Of a stretch of DNA of 34,691 nt, positions 23,471-32,535 are shown piece after piece. The DNA lies in contig JAFZZW010000031.1 of NCBI GenBank assembly GCA_017615615.1, forward strand, positions 1 to 34,691. Reading direction: 5' to 3'. Source of the stretch: Bacteroidales bacterium (GTDB lineage Bacteria > Bacteroidota > Bacteroidia > Bacteroidales > UBA932). The position numbers and the translations under genes were made by a program. Each line of letters begins with the position of its first letter. The stretch's first letter is position 1. Below the pieces are notes generated by a model that was given only the letters and a program-made list of their open reading frames with translations, had not been told where the DNA came from and did not search any database.

Positions 23471-24588
23471 GCCTTGGGCCCTCCCTTGGCGCCCTTCTTC
23501 TCCTTGATTATCTTGGCTCCGCGGACTATGTCGCCCTCGGCAAGGCCGCTGCGGATCTCGATGTTGAGACCGTCGGACAGGCCGGTGGTGACCTGCGTCT
23601 TGCTGTATTCGCCATCCTCTCCCTTGAGATAGACGAAGGTATCGTCGCCGTCGAACTCGAGCGCGCTCTCGGGGATGACGAGCACGCTGTCGGCATGCTC
23701 GAGCACTATTTCCGCATTGGCGCTGTAGCCGGAACGGATCATCTTTTCGCTGTCGGCCTTCACGGCGGCCTTGATTTCGAACTGGTTGGCTCCGTTGTTC
23801 TCCACGGCCTTGGGCGAAATGTACTCCAGGGCGGCCTGGGTGCTGTAGTCGGAGATGGCGCCTATGCTGATCTGCATCGGCATGCCCTCCACCAGGGAAC
23901 CTACTTCGGTCTCGTCGATGTTGCCGTCGAAGATGAGGTCCGCCATGTTGGCCACCGTGGCCACGGTGGTGCCGTCGTTCATCGTATTGGCCTGGATGAC
24001 GGAGTTGCCCACCTTGACGGGGATGTCGAGTATCAAACCGGTGATCGTGGAGCGCACGAGCGTGGAGCTTCCGGTGGCGTTGCTCTTGGAGACGCCGTCG
24101 CGGATGACCTCCAGCGACTCCTGCGCCGCCGCCTGTTCCTCCTTGGCCTGCTCGTACTGCTGCAGCACCTGGTCGTACTCCTCGTGGCTTACGAGGTTCT
24201 TGTCGAACAGGGCCTTCTCGCGGTCGTAGTTGGTCTTGGCCTGCTTGAGGTTGATTTCCGCAAGTCTCACGCGGCTCTGGGCGGAGCTGAGGGAGTTCAT
24301 GTCGGGGATGACGCGCAGCTTGGCGATTACTTCGCCCTCCTTGACCTGCTGGCCGGCCTCCTTGAGGAGCTCGGAGATGATTCCGTTGATCTGGGGCTTG
24401 ATGTTGACCTCGTTGCGCGGGGTGATCTTGCCGGTGATGACCGTGGTGCGGCTGATGTCTCCGTACGAAGCGGTAAGCTCCTGGTATTCTGTCTTCTCCG
24501 GGCGGGAGTTCTTGAACAGGAATACGAAGGTTCCCACGAACAGGACCGCGATCAGCGCGAAAATGATGTACTTGAATACTCGTTTCAT
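23467..24588 (-). CDS. HlyD/MacA-like periplasmic adaptor
   Basis: A 373-residue membrane-fusion protein. One N-terminal membrane helix (YIIFALIAVLFVGTFVFLF) anchors it to the inner membrane. Then comes a biotinyl-lipoyl-like half-motif (GKITPRNEVNIKPQINGIISELL, GQQVKEGEVIAKL), a long coiled coil (about 105-165, with repeated Q/E/A/L), the second lipoyl half (STITGLILDIPVKVGNSV), a beta barrel and a C-terminal membrane-proximal domain. A basic tail (KEKKGAKGGPKA) ends it. It should link the ABC permeases to the TolC-like protein. It lies 16 nt after the second permease gene and overlaps the outer-membrane gene by 4 nt. Confidence 0.93.
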   Translation of the reverse strand: MKRVFKYIIFALIAVLFVGTFVFLFKNSRPEKTEYQELTASYGDISRTTVITGKITPRNEVNIKPQINGIISELLKEAGQQVKEGEVIAKLRVIPDMNSLSSAQSRVRLAEINLKQAKTNYDREKALFDKNLVSHEEYDQVLQQYEQAKEEQAAAQESLEVIRDGVSKSNATGSSTLVRSTITGLILDIPVKVGNSVIQANTMNDGTTVATVANMADLIFDGNIDETEVGSLVEGMPMQISIGAISDYSTQAALEYISPKAVENNGANQFEIKAAVKADSEKMIRSGYSANAEIVLEHADSVLVIPESALEFDGDDTFVYLKGEDGEYSKTQVTTGLSDGLNIEIRSGLAEGDIVRGAKIIKEKKGAKGGPKA

Positions 24589-24604
24589 ATGTTTTGTCTT
24601 ATTA

Positions 24605-25852
24605 TTATTCGTCTCTCATTGCATCTACGGGTTTGATGGCCATGGCGCGGGATGCGGGTGCCAAACCGGCTACTACTCCAAGTGCCGTAAGCAGCAGCGC
24701 GGCCAGGACTGCCGTCCAGAACCCTATCTGGAAGCTGGCTCCGGCGCTGTCCGGCATGGAATTCACGATGGTTTCCAGCAGCCGCAGCAGCTGCACGGCG
24801 AACACTATTCCGAACGATCCGGCAACCAGGGTGAGCGATATGCTTTCCAGGATGATCTGGCTGAGGATGTCGCGCGGCGTGGCGCCTATGGCGCGGCGTA
24901 TGCCGATCTCGGTGGTGCGTTCCTTGACGGTGACCATCATGATGTTGCTGACCCCGATTACGCCAGCCAGGATGGTGCCGAGGCCCACCAGCCAGATGAG
25001 GAAGTTGACGCCGGTGAATAGGTTGTCTATCAGCGTGAACAGCTGTTCGGTGTTGATGATGAACAGGGCCTGCTTGTCCGACGGGTCGAACAGATGCTGC
25101 CTGGCTATGACCTGCCGGATACGAGGCTCCTGGTCGGTCATCCTGACTCCCGAGCGTCCGGTGACGCAGAGCAGGTCCACCGTCGCGCCCCTGTTGAGTA
25201 TTTTCTGGGCGACGGGCAGAGGCACCGTCACGGATTCCGAGGTACGCCCGCTGATGCTGATGTTGCCGTCGCTGAAGTCAACCCCAATTACCTGGTAATA
25301 CGCCGGGCCCACACGGATGAAACTGCCGCACGGATCGCCGCCTTCGGGGAACAGGTTGTTGTAAACGCGTTTTCCTATCACGCAGACCTTGCGTTCCTGC
25401 AGGACGTCCGTTTCGTTTATATAGCGCCCGTATTTCAGCTGGGGCTCTTCGATTTTGACGTAGTCGGCGTAAACGCCTTTGTACGAGCCGCTGTAACTGT
25501 CTTTGCCGCGTATGATGGACGTGCCCCAGGAGGATATGACGGGGGTTACGGTTTCCAGCTCCGGCATCATGAGCTTGAGGCGGTCGACGTCGGTGTACGT
25601 CAGGCTCCAGTAGCGGCCCTCCTTGAATCCCTTCCATGGCTTGGTGGTCTGGCTGGAGATCATGATGGCGGTGTTGGTGGCGAATCCCTCGAAGTTGGAT
25701 CCGATGACCTGCTTGAGGCCCGCTCCGCCGCCCACCATGAACAGCAGCATGAATATGCCCCAGAATACGCCGAAGCCGGTCAGAAGGCTCCTGCTCTTGT
25801 TGCGCACCAGCGCGTCCGCAATCTCGCGGAAACTGTCGATGTCGAATTTCAT
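24605..25852 (-). CDS. MacB-like ABC transporter permease (second of two)
   Basis: A 415-residue permease. An N-terminal membrane helix (LLTGFGVFWGIFMLLFMVGGGAG) is followed by a MacB-type periplasmic core domain of about 220 residues, then three C-terminal helices of the FtsX family, with the hallmark loop GVSNIMMVTVKERTTEIGIRRAIGA. It lacks an ATPase domain, unlike E. coli MacB, and depends on the separate ATPase encoded first in the operon. It overlaps the other permease gene by 4 nt. Two dissimilar permeases side by side suggest a heterodimer, the usual plan in Bacteroidota exporters of this kind. Confidence 0.93.
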   Translation of the reverse strand: MKFDIDSFREIADALVRNKSRSLLTGFGVFWGIFMLLFMVGGGAGLKQVIGSNFEGFATNTAIMISSQTTKPWKGFKEGRYWSLTYTDVDRLKLMMPELETVTPVISSWGTSIIRGKDSYSGSYKGVYADYVKIEEPQLKYGRYINETDVLQERKVCVIGKRVYNNLFPEGGDPCGSFIRVGPAYYQVIGVDFSDGNISISGRTSESVTVPLPVAQKILNRGATVDLLCVTGRSGVRMTDQEPRIRQVIARQHLFDPSDKQALFIINTEQLFTLIDNLFTGVNFLIWLVGLGTILAGVIGVSNIMMVTVKERTTEIGIRRAIGATPRDILSQIILESISLTLVAGSFGIVFAVQLLRLLETIVNSMPDSAGASFQIGFWTAVLAALLLTALGVVAGLAPASRAMAIKPVDAMRDE

Positions 25853-27180
25853 TCTGCGCGCAGTGCTTCTATAGGTCTGACCATGGCGGCCTTGCGGGCC
25901 GGGAAGAATCCGGCAATGGTGCCGGCGATGATGAGGACCAGGGTAGCCTCAAGGGCAACGTCCAGTCCGACGGAAGGATTGACGAGCATCGCTATCTGGT
26001 CGTCCATCAGGGATACGGACGACTGACCGACGGTCTTGTCCAGCAGCTGGCAGGCCAGCATGCCGAGGAACATGCCTATGTATCCGAATACCGCCGTTAT
26101 GCTGACGCTTTCCGCCAGAATGAGTTTGGTGATGTTCCAGGGGCTTGCGCCGATGGCTTTCCGTATGCCGAACTCGTGGGTGCGCTCCTTGACTGTGATG
26201 AGCATGATGTTGCTCACGCCTACGATGCCGCCGAGAAGGGTGAAAAGGCCGATGACCCAGAGGGCTATGGTAAGGATGCGCGTACCCTTGGTCATCTGGA
26301 GATTCTGGGTGAACCGGTTCCATATCCAGAGGGCGCGTTCGTCGTCCGGAGCTGCACGGTGGCGCAGGTTGATGGCCGCGCGGTACTCTTTTTCGAATTC
26401 CTCGTTGGCTTCTTTGGTGTCCAGACCATGGAAGGTGAAAGAGAAGTCGTCCACGGCCTTGCCCTTGGCGTAAACCGTCTTGACTGTGGTGAAGGGGGCG
26501 TAGAAGAGGTTGTCGTTGCGGGTCCTGTCCGATTTGGTGATGCCGACGACCTGCCAGGCGAGGCCTCCTATCTTCACGTACTTGCCGATCAGGGAGGCAG
26601 GATTGACTTTGCTGTTGTCTCCTTCCACCCCGAGCAACTTGTGGCCGAGCTGGGCGCCGGACGCCTTACCGCCCTCGCCTCCGAGGAGGCTCTCTGCCAT
26701 ATTGAGCGGAAGGACGACCACCTTGCGCCTGAGCTGTATGTCCTTGTTGTTGATGAAGCGGCCGTACGGAACCTCCATGCGCTCCATGTTCTTGCGTGAC
26801 GGATAATTGCCCTCGATGTAGCCGGAGACGTATTTGCTGCCGTAGCTGACCTGGGCGTTGGCGCCGACCGTGGCGACCACGGCGTCCACATACTTGCTGA
26901 ACAGCTTGCCGGAAGTGAGCTCGATATCCTTGTCGTCAAGCTCGATGCGCCGGCCTTCCTTGAGGCCGTCGTAAGGCTTGGACGTGCGCCCCGGGTAGAC
27001 CTGCATGGTGTTGGTGGCTATCTCCCCGCTGCCCCGCATGAATGAGTTCATGAGGCCGTTGCCGGCGCCCAGCAGCACTATGAGCATGAAAATGCCCCAC
27101 GACACCGCGAAACCGGTGAGGCATGTGCGCAGCTTGTTGCGGCGCACGCTCTCCCATATTTCTGTGAAGAGGTCTTTCAT
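25849..27180 (-). CDS. MacB-like ABC transporter permease (first of two)
   Basis: A 443-residue permease of the same plan as its neighbour: N-terminal helix ([23 protein letters not shown]), a periplasmic MacB core that is longer by about 30 residues and contains a Gly-rich stretch ([15 protein letters not shown]), and three C-terminal FtsX helices with [25 protein letters not shown]. The two permeases share the loop and terminal motif (IEALRAE here, VDAMRDE there) but differ widely between, so they are old paralogues. It overlaps the ATPase gene by 4 nt upstream and the second permease by 4 nt downstream. Confidence 0.93.
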   Translation of the reverse strand: MKDLFTEIWESVRRNKLRTCLTGFAVSWGIFMLIVLLGAGNGLMNSFMRGSGEIATNTMQVYPGRTSKPYDGLKEGRRIELDDKDIELTSGKLFSKYVDAVVATVGANAQVSYGSKYVSGYIEGNYPSRKNMERMEVPYGRFINNKDIQLRRKVVVLPLNMAESLLGGEGGKASGAQLGHKLLGVEGDNSKVNPASLIGKYVKIGGLAWQVVGITKSDRTRNDNLFYAPFTTVKTVYAKGKAVDDFSFTFHGLDTKEANEEFEKEYRAAINLRHRAAPDDERALWIWNRFTQNLQMTKGTRILTIALWVIGLFTLLGGIVGVSNIMLITVKERTHEFGIRKAIGASPWNITKLILAESVSITAVFGYIGMFLGMLACQLLDKTVGQSSVSLMDDQIAMLVNPSVGLDVALEATLVLIIAGTIAGFFPARKAAMVRPIEALRAE

Positions 27181-27899
27181 TTCATTATGGTGGCTGTGCC
27201 GAATGCGGAGGCGTTGTGGGCGCGGTTGTCTTCTATGCGGCCGATTATGCCGTCCTTGATGTGGACTATCTTGTCGGTGCAGTTGGCGACGCCGCTTTCG
27301 TGTGTGACGACGATAATGGTGACGCCATCCTCGCGGTTGAGCTTGCTCAGCAGCTGCATGACTTCCTCGCTGGTCTTGGAGTCGAGGGCGCCGGTAGGCT
27401 CGTCCGCAAGGAGTATCTTGGGCCCGGTGATGAGGGCGCGGGCGATGGCGACGCGCTGCTTCTGGCCGCCGGACATCTCGTTGGGATAGTGGCCGGCCCA
27501 GTCGGCGAGACCGAGGCGGTCGAGGTATTCCATGGCCATCTGGTGGCGCCTGGCGCGGCTTACGCCCTGATAGAAGAGGGGAAGCTCAACGTTCTCCACC
27601 GCGGTCTTGAAACTTATGAGGTTGAAAGACTGGAATATGAAGCCGATGAGGCGGTTGCGGTAGTCTGCGGCCTGCTTTTCCGTGAGGCCCTTTATGAGGC
27701 GGCCGTCGATGTAGTATTCGCCCGTATCGTAGTTGTCGAGTATGCCGAGTATGTTGAGGAGGGTCGATTTGCCCGAGCCGGACGCCCCCATGATGGAGAC
27801 GAACTCGCCCTTGTCGATGGACAGGTTGATGCCCTTGAGAACGTGGAGGGGCTGACCGTTGTTGTACGTCTTGTTGACGTCCTTTAATTCTATTAGCAT
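27177..27899 (-). CDS. ABC transporter ATP-binding protein (MacB/LolD-like)
   Basis: A 240-residue ABC ATPase that powers the exporter. Start ATG at 27899 gives [15 protein letters not shown], the usual beginning; a longer open frame extends into the divergent kinase gene and is a shadow. Walker A is GASGSGKST, the Q-loop is [10 protein letters not shown], the signature is [15 protein letters not shown], Walker B is [13 protein letters not shown], and the H-loop is VVTHES. This ALD(S) form with the ADEPTG box is that of the LolD/MacB/FtsE group, which works with FtsX-fold permeases. It is the first gene of the five-gene export unit and diverges from the kinase gene. Confidence 0.95.
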   Translation of the reverse strand: MLIELKDVNKTYNNGQPLHVLKGINLSIDKGEFVSIMGASGSGKSTLLNILGILDNYDTGEYYIDGRLIKGLTEKQAADYRNRLIGFIFQSFNLISFKTAVENVELPLFYQGVSRARRHQMAMEYLDRLGLADWAGHYPNEMSGGQKQRVAIARALITGPKILLADEPTGALDSKTSEEVMQLLSKLNREDGVTIIVVTHESGVANCTDKIVHIKDGIIGRIEDNRAHNASAFGTATIMK

Positions 27900-27946
27900 A
27901 GCGCAGCAATGCCGCAAAAACTGTTCCAATATTGCCTCGGATTTAC

Positions 27947-27954
27947 TATATTTG
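27947..27954 (+). promoter_or_regulatory. -7 box of the sugar kinase gene
   Basis: TATATTTG matches TAnnTTTG exactly and lies 18 nt before ATG 27973. An in-frame ATG at 27958 is too close to the box to be transcribed with a leader, which favours 27973 as the start. No clear -33 element at the right distance. Confidence 0.5.
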
Positions 27955-27972
27955 CAGATGTCAAACCGGAAC

Positions 27973-28989
27973 ATGAAAAGAATAGTCACTTTCGGGGAAA
28001 TTCTCCAGCGCTGGTCGCCCCAGGGGGCCTGGCGGATAGGCCAGCGGGACCTCTGGGAAGGCCAGTTCGGCGGCTCGGAGGCCAACGTGGCGGTCTCCCT
28101 CGCCATTCTGGGCAACGACGTAGGCTATGTGTCCCGCATTCCGCAGAACGTGGTCGGCGACGCCTGCCTCCGTACGCTGAAATACTACGGCATAGACGTA
28201 TCCGACGTGGTGCGCGGCGGCGAGCGCCTCGGCACCTATTACTTCGAAAAGGCTGCAGACCTGCGCCGTTCTCTGGTGGTATACGACAGGCAGGGCTCCT
28301 CGTTCTGGTCGTGCGCGCCGGGCATGTTCCCCTGGGCTGAAATCTTTTCCCGTTCTGCGCTTTTCCATTGTTCCGGCATCACCTGCGCCGTCTCGCGTTC
28401 TGCGGCCGACGCCACTTTCGAGGCGGTCCGCACGGCCCGCGCCGCCGGCCTGCGCATCACCTGCGACATCAACTACCGCCGCAACCTCTGGAAGTACGAG
28501 GGTGCCGACGCCCACGCCACGCTTAACTCCCTGATGCAGTACAGCGACTACATTTTCGGCGACCAGGACGAATGGGCGGTGGCCACGGGAGTTCCCAAGA
28601 TTCCCGAAGACGGCATGATGGCCGGCTCCCGGCTGGACATGGAGGCATACGGGCGCTATTTCGACGAGATGCACCGCCAGTTCCCCCGCTGCGGCGAGAT
28701 GATGCTCGGCCTGCGCAATCAGATTACCACCAACCACCATACGCTTACGGCCCTGCTGTGGTCCCGGGGCACGATCTACACCACCCGCATATTCGACATA
28801 ACGGGAATCGTCGATTCCGTCGGCGTGGGGGACGCATTCGTGGCCGCCTACATCCACGCATCGCAGAAGTGGCCAGGCGACAGCCAGAGGTGCCTCGATT
28901 TCTGCGTCACCGCCGCCATGCTCAAGAATTCCGTCGTGGGCGATTTCAACCTGGTAACCGAAGAGGAAATCCTTGCTAATATGGAATAG
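27973..28989 (+). CDS. PfkB-family sugar kinase, KDG-kinase-like
   Basis: A 338-residue ribokinase-fold kinase. It starts MKRIVTFGEILQRWSPQG; the substrate lid and base are seen in FGGSEANVAVSLAILGNDVGYVSRI and GDACLRTLKYYGIDVSDV, and the catalytic GxGD motif is SVGVGDAF (Asp near 287). The early LQRWSP and EANVAVSLA patterns resemble 2-dehydro-3-deoxygluconate kinases, which phosphorylate KDG in uronate breakdown. No KDG aldolase or uronate gene is nearby, so the substrate is inferred from likeness only; ribo- or fructokinase activity is possible. It has its own -7 box and is separated from iorA by a second promoter, so the two need not be co-regulated. Confidence 0.85.
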   Translation: MKRIVTFGEILQRWSPQGAWRIGQRDLWEGQFGGSEANVAVSLAILGNDVGYVSRIPQNVVGDACLRTLKYYGIDVSDVVRGGERLGTYYFEKAADLRRSLVVYDRQGSSFWSCAPGMFPWAEIFSRSALFHCSGITCAVSRSAADATFEAVRTARAAGLRITCDINYRRNLWKYEGADAHATLNSLMQYSDYIFGDQDEWAVATGVPKIPEDGMMAGSRLDMEAYGRYFDEMHRQFPRCGEMMLGLRNQITTNHHTLTALLWSRGTIYTTRIFDITGIVDSVGVGDAFVAAYIHASQKWPGDSQRCLDFCVTAAMLKNSVVGDFNLVTEEEILANME

Positions 28990-29003
28990 TTTCCGTATCT
29001 TTA
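28972..29003 (+). promoter_or_regulatory. Promoter of the iorA-iorB-aminotransferase-CoA transferase operon
   Basis: CTTG (28972-28975), a 20-nt spacer and TATCTTTA (28996-29003) match the Bacteroidota promoter with one change in each box. It overlaps the last codons of the kinase gene, and the iorA ATG follows 25 nt later. Confidence 0.6.
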
Positions 29004-29028
29004 CGTCAGACACTGAAACTAACCGATT

Positions 29029-30624
29029 ATGGCTCAAAAACAACTCCTCCTGGGAGATGAAGCCTTGGCGCTGGGTGCCCTGCACGCCGGCCTGAGCGGA
29101 GTCTATGCATATCCCGGGACACCATCTACAGAAATTACAGAGTACATCCAGGCCCACCCTCTGGCGGCGGAGCGCAATGTCCACAGGGTCTGGTCCGCAA
29201 ACGAGAAAACCGCAATGGAGGGCGCCCTGGGCATGTCCTATGCCGGCAAGCGCTCGCTCGTGTGCATGAAGCACGTGGGCATGAACGTCTGCGCCGACCC
29301 TCTCATGGGAAGCGCCATGACGGGCGCCAACGGAGGTCTGGTCGTGGCCGCATGCGACGACCCGTCGATGCACAGCTCCCAGAACGAGCAGGATTCCCGC
29401 TTCTGGGGGACGTTCGGCATGATGCCCGTCTTCGAACCGTCGTCCCAGCAGGAAACCTACTGCATGGCCCGCGCTGCTTTCGACTATTCGGAGAAAAGGG
29501 GCATTCCCGTCATCATGCGCCTCACTACCCGCATGGCACACTCCCGCGCCGTCGTGGAGCCTGATATGGATATACGGCAGCAGAACGAACTCCACTACCC
29601 GGAGCATCCAAGACGCTGGGTCACCCTTCCCGTGAACGCCCGCGTCCGCAACCGGGAACTCATCAAGGATTACGCGCAGTTCGAGTCCGACGCCGCCGGA
29701 TCCCCGTTCAACTTCCTCAAGGACGGGAAGGACCGTTCGATGGGCATAATCGCCTGCGGCATAGCGTACAACTACCTGATGGAAAACTTCCCAGACGGTT
29801 GCCCTTACCCCGTGCTCAAGGTATCCCAGTATCCTTTCCCGCGCTCCATGGCGCAGGAACTGGCGGCGATGGTGCCCGTCATCATGGTTCTGGAAGAGGG
29901 GCAGCCGCTTGTTGAGGAGCGCCTTCGCGGGGTTTTCCCCACGGGGGTAAAGATAATCGGAAGGATGGACGACACCGTCCCCCGCGACGGAGAACTCTGC
30001 CCGGACGACGTCCGCAAAGCCCTCGGCCTTCCGGCCCTTCCGGCGCTTCCGGCCTCGCAGGTCGTGGCTCCACGCCCCCCGGCACTCTGCCAGGGCTGCG
30101 GCCACAGGGATTTCTACACGGCGCTCAACAACGTGCTCAAGAAGGATTATCCCACTGCCAGGGTGTTCAGCGACATCGGCTGCTATACCCTTGGCTATAT
30201 GGCTCCGTTCAACGCAATACATACCTGCGTGGAGATGGGCGCCTCCTTTACCATGGCTCAGGGTGCGGCATACAGCGGCACCTGGCCTGCGGTGGGAGTG
30301 CTTGGGGACTCCACATTCACCCACAGCGGCATGACAGGGCTTCTTGACGCCGTCAACGGCAATGCCGACGTCGTCCTCTGCATTTCCGACAATCTCACCA
30401 CCGCGATGACAGGCGGGCAGGATTCCGCAGGAACCGGACGCATCGAGGCCATCTGCGCCGGCCTCGGAGTGGACCCCGCCCACATCCGCACCATCGTACC
30501 GCTCCCCAAAAACTATCCGGAGATGGAAAAGGTTATCAGGGAAGAAATCGAATATCATGGCGTATCGGTCATAGTCTGCCGCCGCGAATGCATCCAGACC
30601 GCCAGAAGGCACGCAAAGAAATAA
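29029..30624 (+). CDS. iorA: Indolepyruvate:ferredoxin oxidoreductase alpha subunit, no ferredoxin domain
   Basis: A 531-residue thiamine diphosphate enzyme that, with IorB, oxidises aryl pyruvates (indolepyruvate, phenylpyruvate, 4-hydroxyphenylpyruvate) to aryl-acetyl-CoA and CO2, passing electrons to ferredoxin. The N-terminal domain has YAYPGTPSTEITEYI and WSANEKTAMEGALGMSYAGKR, followed by DPSMHSSQNEQDSRFWG. A linker made of LPALPALPA (codons from 30028) leads to the TPP domain with CQGCGHRDFYTAL, SDIGCYTLG and GDSTFTHSGMTGLLDAVN. Archaeal IorA ends in two 4Fe-4S motifs; here the chain stops after CRRECIQTARRHAKK with no such cysteines. The shorter form is what I recall from Bacteroides. 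It starts after its own promoter and lies 4 nt before iorB. Confidence 0.95.
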   Translation: MAQKQLLLGDEALALGALHAGLSGVYAYPGTPSTEITEYIQAHPLAAERNVHRVWSANEKTAMEGALGMSYAGKRSLVCMKHVGMNVCADPLMGSAMTGANGGLVVAACDDPSMHSSQNEQDSRFWGTFGMMPVFEPSSQQETYCMARAAFDYSEKRGIPVIMRLTTRMAHSRAVVEPDMDIRQQNELHYPEHPRRWVTLPVNARVRNRELIKDYAQFESDAAGSPFNFLKDGKDRSMGIIACGIAYNYLMENFPDGCPYPVLKVSQYPFPRSMAQELAAMVPVIMVLEEGQPLVEERLRGVFPTGVKIIGRMDDTVPRDGELCPDDVRKALGLPALPALPASQVVAPRPPALCQGCGHRDFYTALNNVLKKDYPTARVFSDIGCYTLGYMAPFNAIHTCVEMGASFTMAQGAAYSGTWPAVGVLGDSTFTHSGMTGLLDAVNGNADVVLCISDNLTTAMTGGQDSAGTGRIEAICAGLGVDPAHIRTIVPLPKNYPEMEKVIREEIEYHGVSVIVCRRECIQTARRHAKK

Positions 30625-30628
30625 AGCC

Positions 30629-31213
30629 ATGAAACAGGATATCATATTAGCAGGCGTGGGAGGACAAGGCATTCTTTCCATCGCCACCATCATAGGTTCC
30701 GCAGCCCTCGAGCAGGGACTTCACCTCAAGCAGGCGGAGGTGCACGGAATGAGCCAGAGGGGAGGGGACGTCCAGTCCAACCTCCGCCTCTCGTCGGACC
30801 CTATCCACAGCGACCTCATTCCCCGCGGAGCCGCCGACGTGGTCGTTTCCCTCGAACCGATGGAAGCCCTGCGTTATCTTCCCTGGCTTTCCCCCGACGG
30901 CTGGATCATCACCAATACCACACCCTTCGTGAATATCCCGGACTACCCGGACATGGAAAAGGTAAAGGCTGAATTCGACAGGCTGCCGCGCGTAATCGCG
31001 CTGGATGTGGATTCGATCGCAAAGGACCTCGGCTCTCCCAGAAGCGCCAACATGGTGCTTCTGGGCGCCACCGCCGCGGTCATGAGCATTCTCGACGCGG
31101 ACAAGCTCCGCGACGGTATCCGCCGGGTATTCGCCCGCAAGGGAGATGCCGTGGTTGAGGCCAACGTCAAGGCGTTCGACGCCGGCCTGGAACTGTCCAA
31201 ACAAGGCAGATAG
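30629..31213 (+). CDS. iorB: Indolepyruvate:ferredoxin oxidoreductase beta subunit
   Basis: A 194-residue gamma/beta-type subunit of the 2-oxoacid oxidoreductase family. The CoA/oxoacid-binding GVGGQG motif is at 9-14, with QAEVHGMSQRGGDVQSNLRLS (36-56) as the second hallmark. It pairs with IorA, 4 nt upstream, to form the active enzyme. A separate electron-carrying subunit is not encoded nearby. The gene ends 2 nt before the aminotransferase gene, so all four genes of the unit are probably on one message. Confidence 0.95.
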   Translation: MKQDIILAGVGGQGILSIATIIGSAALEQGLHLKQAEVHGMSQRGGDVQSNLRLSSDPIHSDLIPRGAADVVVSLEPMEALRYLPWLSPDGWIITNTTPFVNIPDYPDMEKVKAEFDRLPRVIALDVDSIAKDLGSPRSANMVLLGATAAVMSILDADKLRDGIRRVFARKGDAVVEANVKAFDAGLELSKQGR

Positions 31214-31215
31214 CC

Positions 31216-32535
31216 ATGAAGGAAATCATTTCGGAAGAAAAACTTAGGAGCAAACTGCAGGAAATGGGGATCGACGACATCTCCAGGACCACCATCCGCC
31301 AGTGCTCCATGGTAGGCAGCGCGCTGGAAGCCGAATCCGGCGAACCCTTCTCCCACCTGGAATTCGGCGTTCCCGGAATCCCGGCCTGCCCCATAGGCAT
31401 CGAGGCCCAGAAGAAGGCCCTCGACGCAGGAGTGCCGTCCAGCTACCCCTCGGTTCAGGGCATCCCGGAGCTCAAGCGCAACGCCGCCCGCTTCGTCAAG
31501 GCATTCATCGACATAGATATAGACCCCAAAGGCATCGTGCCCACGGTGGGCTCCATGCAGGGGAGCATGACCTGCATCCTGGAGTGCTCCCAGCTGCAGC
31601 CCGGCAAGGATACCATCCTTTATATCTGTCCCGGATTCTCCGCACACGGCCGCCAGCCCGACCTGCTGGGCATCAAGAATATCTTCTTCGACATTTACGA
31701 GTACCGCGCGGAAAAGCTCCGCGACAAGCTGGAGTCTTATTTCTCGCAGGGCAACATCGCCGCCATCCTGTATTCCAATCCCAACAACCCGGCATGGATC
31801 TGCCTTACCGAGGAGGAACTCCAGACCATCGGCGAACTGGCCACCAAGTACGACGTCATCGTCCTGGAAGACATGGCCTACCTGTGCATGGACTTCCGCA
31901 AGGACATGTCGGTGCCTTTCGAACCCCCGTTCCAGAGCACCGTAGCCCGTTACACGGACAATTACATAATCTTCCTGTCCGCATCCAAGATTTTCAGTTA
32001 TGCCGGCGAGCGCATTGCCGTGGTATGCATATCGGACAAGCTGTACCACCGCGAGTACCCTCAGCTCAAGGAACGCTGGCGTATAGCCAAGTTCGGCGAC
32101 AACTTCATCCTCAATTACCTCTACGTCAACACTTCGGGCGTGTCCCATTCGGCTCAGTACGCGCTGTCTGCTATGTTCGAGGCCTCCGCTGACGGCAGGT
32201 ACAACTTCGTCAAGGAACTCCGCAACTACGGCCTCCGCGCCCACAAGTCGCGCCATATCTTCGACCGCAACGGCTTCCATCTGGTTTACGACAAGGACAT
32301 GGAACAGACCATCAGCGACGGCTTCTTTTATACGGTAACATACAAGGACCTGAACAACCGCGAGCTGCTTGAGGCCCTGCTGCGCTGCGGGGTCATAGCC
32401 ATTCCCCTCAACACCACCGGAAGCGGACAGTGCGGCATACGCGTATGCGTGTCGCGCCTGCTTACCGACGAGGATTTCCGTCTTCTCAACAGCCATCTCA
32501 AGATGTTCGTCAGATTAGTGGAGGGCAAAGCATGA
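31216..32535 (+). CDS. PLP-dependent aminotransferase class I/II, probably aromatic
   Basis: A 439-residue fold-type I aminotransferase. It has the substrate-side GVPSSYPSVQGIPELKRNAA, the cofactor-ring Asn in YSNPNNPAWICLTEEEL, the phosphate-binding Asp/Tyr segment IVLEDMAYLCMD and the Schiff-base lysine Lys258 in FLSASKIFSYAGERI. The C-terminal GQCGIRVCVSRL carries the carboxylate-binding arginine. It starts 2 nt after iorB and overlaps the CoA transferase gene by 4 nt, so an aromatic amino acid as substrate (making the IorAB substrate) is a strong context inference, not proven by motifs. It is slightly longer than usual owing to an N-terminal about 35-residue extension before the EFGVPG segment. 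Confidence 0.88.
   Translation: MKEIISEEKLRSKLQEMGIDDISRTTIRQCSMVGSALEAESGEPFSHLEFGVPGIPACPIGIEAQKKALDAGVPSSYPSVQGIPELKRNAARFVKAFIDIDIDPKGIVPTVGSMQGSMTCILECSQLQPGKDTILYICPGFSAHGRQPDLLGIKNIFFDIYEYRAEKLRDKLESYFSQGNIAAILYSNPNNPAWICLTEEELQTIGELATKYDVIVLEDMAYLCMDFRKDMSVPFEPPFQSTVARYTDNYIIFLSASKIFSYAGERIAVVCISDKLYHREYPQLKERWRIAKFGDNFILNYLYVNTSGVSHSAQYALSAMFEASADGRYNFVKELRNYGLRAHKSRHIFDRNGFHLVYDKDMEQTISDGFFYTVTYKDLNNRELLEALLRCGVIAIPLNTTGSGQCGIRVCVSRLLTDEDFRLLNSHLKMFVRLVEGKA

Noticed and set aside
27900-28115. N-terminal extension of the ABC ATPase
   Set aside because: The added residues are antisense to the kinase gene and do not resemble the family; ATG 27899 gives the usual start.
27961-30693. 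A 910-residue open frame on the minus strand
   Set aside because: It lies antisense to the kinase and iorA genes, whose protein motifs are clear. High GC and third-position bias keep the opposite frame free of stops.
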